Positions 60,152 to 64,000 of a DNA stretch of 64,000 bases are shown piece after piece. A program made the position numbers and the translations under genes. Within the stretch, counting starts at the first letter, position 1. Every line of letters starts with the position of its first letter. The DNA comes from Fictibacillus phosphorivorans (GTDB lineage: Bacteria; Bacillota; Bacilli; Bacillales; Fictibacillaceae), in NCBI RefSeq assembly GCF_007673525.1, contig NZ_VDZU01000001.1, positions 1 through 64,000 on the forward strand, read 5' to 3'. A model generated the notes under the pieces. That model did no database searches and was not told where the DNA came from. It saw only the letters and a list, made by a program, of their open reading frames with translations.

Positions 60152-61438
60152 TTGATTAGTATCATAATAGGTCTGGCTCTACTCATGTTTTTTGCCTACC
60201 TGGGCTGGTCGATCATCTGGGTCGCTCCAATCGTAGCGGGTATCGTTGCTCTGATGAGTGGTTTAGACTTGATGGACGCGTATACCAATACGTATATGAC
60301 CGGCTTTGTAGATTTCGCAAAAGCATGGTTTCCGATCTTCTTATTAGGAGCTGTACTCGGTAAGTTGATGGAAGATACGGGAGCTGCTAAATCGGTTGCG
60401 ATTCAGTTCACGAAATTTATAGGTGAAAAACGTGCAATTCTTGGAGTTTTGGTAGCATCAGCTGTCTTAACTTACGGTGGCGTAAGTTTGTTTGTCGTTG
60501 TGTTCGCCATCTATCCGATCGCATTGGCATTGTTTAAAAAAGCAGATATCTCTAGAAGATTGATCGCACCTACGATCGTTCTCGGTGCATTCACGTTTAC
60601 GATGACTGCTGTACCAGGTACACCGCAGATTCAAAACTTAATTCCGATGAATACGTTTAAGACAACACCTATGGCGGGTACCATTATCGGTATTGTAGCT
60701 ACGCTGATCATGGCAGTTGGCGGGTATTTCTGGCTGAAGTTTAGAGAGAACCGTTTAACAGCTGCTGGTGAAAAGTATACAGAACCAAATAAATCAAAAG
60801 AAAATGAAGATGAAGATGAGGAAAATCTTCCAAACTGGATTCTTTCATTAGTTCCTTTAATCGTTGTTGTTATTTTACTTAATTTCTTAAAAATCGCTCC
60901 AATTCCTTCGTTGTTAGCTGGAATTCTAGCTATTCTTCTTATCAATATCAAGCAATACAAAAAATTTATCCCTTCTATGAACGAAGGTGCTAAAGGTTCT
61001 GTAATGGCGATCATCAATACGAGTGCTGCAGTTGGATTCGGTGCGGTTGTAACGAGTGTACCGGATTTCGACAAAATCACTGATATGCTTTTAGGAATCT
61101 CAAGCAATCCGCTCGTATCTGAATCCTTAGTCGTACAGCTTTTAGCGATGATCACTGGTTCAGCATCAGGTGGTATGGGAATCGCATTACAAGCTCTTGG
61201 CGGAACGTATTATGATTTGTCTCAGTCAACAGGCATGAGTCCTGAGGCGTTCCATAGAATGGCATCCATTGCCTCTGGAGCATCGATCCTGCCTCATAAC
61301 GGTGCATTGTTAACGCTTCTTGCGGTAACACAGTTATCACACAAGGAAACATATAAAGATGTATTTGTTGTCGCATTAATCATCCCTACTATTGCTGTAA
61401 TTGTTGGAATTATTATGGCGAGCATGGGAATTATATAA
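60152..61438 (+). CDS. GntP family permease
   Basis: A 428-residue transporter with about 12 helices. Motifs include GAVLGKLMEDTGAAKSVA, LTYGGVSLFVVVFAIYPIA, the proline-rich TAVPGTPQIQNLIPMN and SASGGMGIALQALG, typical of GntP/citrate-type transporters often paired with 3-hydroxybutyrate dehydrogenase. The TTG start is preceded by AAGGAGG; a longer frame from 60101 includes that site and is unlikely. The dehydrogenase gene follows after 24 bases. Confidence 0.93.
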   Translation: MISIIIGLALLMFFAYLGWSIIWVAPIVAGIVALMSGLDLMDAYTNTYMTGFVDFAKAWFPIFLLGAVLGKLMEDTGAAKSVAIQFTKFIGEKRAILGVLVASAVLTYGGVSLFVVVFAIYPIALALFKKADISRRLIAPTIVLGAFTFTMTAVPGTPQIQNLIPMNTFKTTPMAGTIIGIVATLIMAVGGYFWLKFRENRLTAAGEKYTEPNKSKENEDEDEENLPNWILSLVPLIVVVILLNFLKIAPIPSLLAGILAILLINIKQYKKFIPSMNEGAKGSVMAIINTSAAVGFGAVVTSVPDFDKITDMLLGISSNPLVSESLVVQLLAMITGSASGGMGIALQALGGTYYDLSQSTGMSPEAFHRMASIASGASILPHNGALLTLLAVTQLSHKETYKDVFVVALIIPTIAVIVGIIMASMGII

Positions 61439-61462
61439 AAACTTTTTAGGAGTGAGTATAGT

Positions 61463-62239
61463 ATGGTAGAAAATAAAGTAGTCGTTATTACAGGTTCTGC
61501 AAGTGGTATCGGATTTGAAATCGGAAAAACATTCGCTCAAAATGGAAGCAAAGTAGTCTTAACTGACCTTAATGAAGAAGGCGTAAAAAAGGCTGCAGAA
61601 GAATTAAAAGGTCTTGGACTTGAAGCAATCGGTCTTAAAGCTGACGTTACAAGTGAAGAAGACATCAAGAGCATGATCGAAACAGCACACAAAGAATATG
61701 GACGTGTTGACGTTCTGATCAATAACGCTGGTCTTCAGCACGTTTCACCGATCGAAGAGTTTCCAACAGCTAAATTCGAACTTATGATCAAAATCATGCT
61801 AACTGCACCATTTATCGCAACAAAGCATGTAATGCCGATCATGAAGCAACAAGGATTCGGACGTATCATTAACATCTCATCTATCAATGGTTTGATCGGA
61901 TTTGCTGGTAAAGCGGCTTATAACAGTGCGAAACATGGTGTAATCGGTCTTACAAAAGTTGCTGCCCTTGAATCAGCAGCAGAAGGTGTTACAGTTAACG
62001 CACTTTGCCCAGGTTACGTGGACACACCACTTGTTCGTGGTCAGATGGAAGACTTAGCGAAAACAAGAAACGTTTCATTAGATAAAGTACTTGAAGAAGT
62101 TATCTACCCATTAGTTCCTCAAAAACGTCTGATGGAAGTAAGCGAGATCGCAGACTATGCGATGTTCCTATCCAGCGACAAAGCGAAAAGTGTAACTGGA
62201 CAAGCTATCGTAATCGATGGCGGTTATACTGCTCAATAA
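61463..62239 (+). CDS. 3-hydroxybutyrate dehydrogenase (SDR family)
   Basis: Oxidises 3-hydroxybutyrate to acetoacetate with NAD. The 258 residues are a classical SDR: GSASGIGFEIG cofactor loop (11-21), NNAG (87-90), catalytic Ser140, Tyr153 and Lys157 (INISSINGLIGFAGKAAYNSAKHG), and the C-terminal VTGQAIVIDGGYTAQ. The HBDH-typical QHVSPIEEFP and LVPQKRLMEVSEIADY segments support the substrate. AGGAGTG precedes the ATG. Co-transcribed with the permease, which suggests uptake and use of 3-hydroxybutyrate. Confidence 0.93.
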   Translation: MVENKVVVITGSASGIGFEIGKTFAQNGSKVVLTDLNEEGVKKAAEELKGLGLEAIGLKADVTSEEDIKSMIETAHKEYGRVDVLINNAGLQHVSPIEEFPTAKFELMIKIMLTAPFIATKHVMPIMKQQGFGRIINISSINGLIGFAGKAAYNSAKHGVIGLTKVAALESAAEGVTVNALCPGYVDTPLVRGQMEDLAKTRNVSLDKVLEEVIYPLVPQKRLMEVSEIADYAMFLSSDKAKSVTGQAIVIDGGYTAQ

Positions 62240-62254
62240 TTTCAGCTTTTTATA

Positions 62255-62291
62255 AACCTCAGCCGATTTTTGGCTGAGGTTTTCTTTTTGA
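62255..62291 (+). terminator. terminator of the permease-dehydrogenase operon
   Basis: AAACCTCAGCC, loop gattttt, GGCTGAGGTTTTCTTTTT. Confidence 0.93.
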
Positions 62292-62325
62292 CTGTTGTGG
62301 AAGGCGGCCTTTGTTTATCAGGGTT

Positions 62326-62477
62326 GAGGGTATATAGATAGGGGATAGCAGTGGAACATTGTCGACTCGCCGATATGTAAGGAAAACTCGCCGGATTATG
62401 GCCTAAACTCGCCGGAATAATCCTAAAACTTCAGGGATTATTTCTTAAATCTCCTGAATTATCTTGATGAATACCCC
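62326..62477. repeat. 21-bp pentamer element, copy D
   Basis: Bounded by GAGGGTAT (62327-62334) and ATACCCC (62471-62477). After ACATTGTCG come five units of exactly 21 bp (62365-62469), the first three starting ACTCGCC and the others ACTTCAGG and ATCTCCTG. The region 62478-62572 shows nothing further. Confidence 0.82.
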
Positions 62478-62572
62478 TTATGGTATCAATTAAAATCACC
62501 TATAAGCTACATAAACATCAACTTCTAGCCAAGTTTCAGCTCCAAAAACCATTCAAGCTCTTAAACAAAATG

Positions 62573-62612
62573 AAAAAACCGACTAAATCATCATTTTTCA
62601 GTCGGTTTTGTT
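62573..62612. terminator. bidirectional terminator before the ABC permease 3' end
   Basis: AAAACCGACT...AGTCGGTTTTGTTT with a 15-base loop. Confidence 0.85.
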
Positions 62613-62657
62613 TACTTTATTCAATTTTGACACTTAGAAAACAAAGCATCCATCAAC

Positions 62658-64000
62658 CTACAGTGCTTCCCTAACCACTTTCTTATAATAAAGAACAGAC
62701 AGCACACCAAAGATTGAATAGAGGACTGTATACATGACCATGACGATGATCATCGGTGTCCAGAGTTCAGCTCCGAACAGGAACCATCCGGATTGTACGG
62801 CAAAATAACTATGAAGCAGGCCGACCACGAGTGGAATTCCAAAGTTAAAGAGCTGCTTATACTGAATGCCTTTCAACAGATCACTCTGCGTGTAACCAAG
62901 TTTTCGCAGAATCATATAGTTCGGCTTTTCACTTTCTCCCTCGTCCATCTGTTTGAAGTAGAGGATACACCCTGAGGTGACGAGGAAAGTCAGTCCTAAG
63001 AAACCTACGATAAACATCATGAGTCCCATGTTTTTCTTTTGATTCGTGCTGATCTCATGACGGGATTCGTTGTATAGCTTTTTGTACGTTTCAGTTGATT
63101 TAAATAGTTTATCTGCTTTTTCTAATTGTTCCCCATTAATAATGTCAACCCCAATATAGAGGGTGGATTCTTTTTGTACCTTAGGATCAATATCATTTTT
63201 TAACTTTGTAAAAATGGCATCATCAACGATTGCTGTAGGAACCCCTCCAAAGGTGAAATACCAAGATACGGGATAATCATCTTCTAAGCCTACATAACGT
63301 TGAGTGATCGTTTTAGTTTTTCCTTTTATTTTAATTGATCCAGAATTCTTTAAAGGCATAAACTTTTGAAGCAAATCATTATAACCGGTAAAGACCACTT
63401 CATTCTGAGAAACATCCATGCCATCTACTGACTTTTCACTGATCACAGGAAGTGGCATCGCTTTTGGATCGATGACAAGTTCTTCTAAGCTTCGGTCAAT
63501 TAGCTGTGAAGCGTTAACGGTTACTTGAATGACCTCAATTGATTTTTCCGAATACGGAATATTGTTCTTCTTTAAAGCGGCTTGGAACGTATCTGCTGAC
63601 TCTCTATCAATGATTGAGAAATCATGTGGAACGTTATTTGCAGCCGTTTTTTCAGCAGAATAATACGAGATATATGCAAGGCACAACAAAGCGATCGAAA
63701 GCGCTGAAACGGTTGTGATGATCATAAGCAGAAGTGCGTTAGACTTCATACGGAACATGACGGATGCGAGTGACATCACTTCGTTAATGGACAGGTAGCC
63801 ACCTTTTTGCTTTCTCACTAGGTTAAGCAAAAAACTGACAGAGCCTTTGTAAAAGAAGTACGTCCCTAGAATGACGGCAGCCAAAATGAAGATCATTGCT
63901 CCAAATAATTCAGGCATGGTAGTAAAATCGCCGCCGAAAAGTTTGGATGATACGATGTAACCTGTCGCGATCAGAACAAGACCCACGATTCCCATCACCA
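62658..64000 (-). CDS. BceB-type ABC transporter permease (partial, cut by the window edge)
   Basis: The C-terminal 447 or so residues of an FtsX-family permease of the kind that pairs with BceA ATPases in antimicrobial-peptide detoxification and sensing. Visible are two N-side helices, SLASVMFRMKSNALLLMIITTVSALSIALLCL, a large extracellular domain of about 200 residues, and the C-terminal three helices ending YYKKVVREAL. The N-terminus lies beyond 64000. Expected neighbours off the edge are the ATPase and a two-component system. Confidence 0.88.
   Translation of the reverse strand, partial: VMGIVGLVLIATGYIVSSKLFGGDFTTMPELFGAMIFILAAVILGTYFFYKGSVSFLLNLVRKQKGGYLSINEVMSLASVMFRMKSNALLLMIITTVSALSIALLCLAYISYYSAEKTAANNVPHDFSIIDRESADTFQAALKKNNIPYSEKSIEVIQVTVNASQLIDRSLEELVIDPKAMPLPVISEKSVDGMDVSQNEVVFTGYNDLLQKFMPLKNSGSIKIKGKTKTITQRYVGLEDDYPVSWYFTFGGVPTAIVDDAIFTKLKNDIDPKVQKESTLYIGVDIINGEQLEKADKLFKSTETYKKLYNESRHEISTNQKKNMGLMMFIVGFLGLTFLVTSGCILYFKQMDEGESEKPNYMILRKLGYTQSDLLKGIQYKQLFNFGIPLVVGLLHSYFAVQSGWFLFGAELWTPMIIVMVMYTVLYSIFGVLSVLYYKKVVREAL

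Noticed and set aside
60631..61155. A 174-codon antisense frame within the GntP permease gene
   Set aside because: It is the complement of hydrophobic codons, giving a Ser/Ile-rich shadow with no ribosome-binding site or family resemblance.

Overview
The window is a stretch of low-GC Firmicutes chromosome spanning the replication origin. Gene order closely follows the Bacillus subtilis oriC region, and most proteins align over their whole length with Bacillus orthologues as I remember them. Sporulation genes (spoIIIJ, jag, spo0J, yyaC), WalRK with WalHIJ, RemB and GdpP point to an endospore-forming member of the Bacillaceae. The abundant intergenic repeat that opens GTTGAT and closes ATCAAC makes me think of Fictibacillus-like genomes, but genus is only a guess.

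Layout. Positions 1-10.8 kb are on the minus strand: the promoter and leader of an rRNA operon whose 16S gene lies just off the left edge, then (right to left in map order, 5' to 3' on the minus strand) dnaA, dnaN, yaaA, recF, remB, gyrB, gyrA and an HD-GYP protein. oriC is split around dnaA: a DnaA-box cluster between dnaA and rpmH (about 11.0-11.27 kb), and a second cluster with DnaA-trio triplets and an AT-rich unwinding region between dnaA and dnaN (about 9.32-9.46 kb). From 11.7 to 46.5 kb almost everything runs on the plus strand, co-directional with the rightward fork: rpmH-rnpA-yidD-spoIIIJ-jag, mnmE-mnmG-rsmG-noc, soj-spo0J, mscS-type channel, ychF, rpsF-ssb-rpsR, yybS-gdpP-rplI, dnaB helicase, purA, four tRNAs (Lys, Glu, Asp, Phe), a PlsY-like enzyme, an M23 endopeptidase, walRKHIJ-htrC and rlmH. 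Two exact parS sites lie at 21.2 and 24.4 kb.

From 46.6 kb onward the window becomes accessory, with genes on both strands and no operon longer than two genes: ASCH and MazG-like proteins, a glycine-riboswitch-controlled amino-acid permease, an SRPBCC protein, an EamA exporter, a radical SAM enzyme, katG with a PerR-like operator, a YjdM protein, a stand-alone MurE paralogue, a secreted protein of unknown function, a CMD protein, a LysR/GntP permease/3-hydroxybutyrate dehydrogenase locus, and a BceB-type permease cut by the right edge.

The least explained content is intergenic. (1) A roughly 150-bp element present four times, each with five units of exactly 21 bp, three copies bounded by GGGGTAT-like and ATACCCC-like ends. 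(2) An eight-copy MITE/REP-like family with imperfect inverted ends GTTGAT...ATCAAC; two copies from different subfamilies carry the same roughly 120-bp insert at the same internal position, and a third carries a different 58-bp insert. (3) A smaller inverted repeat built on GGGACGGTTCT beside the EamA gene. I found no CRISPR array, prophage, transposase or defence island.
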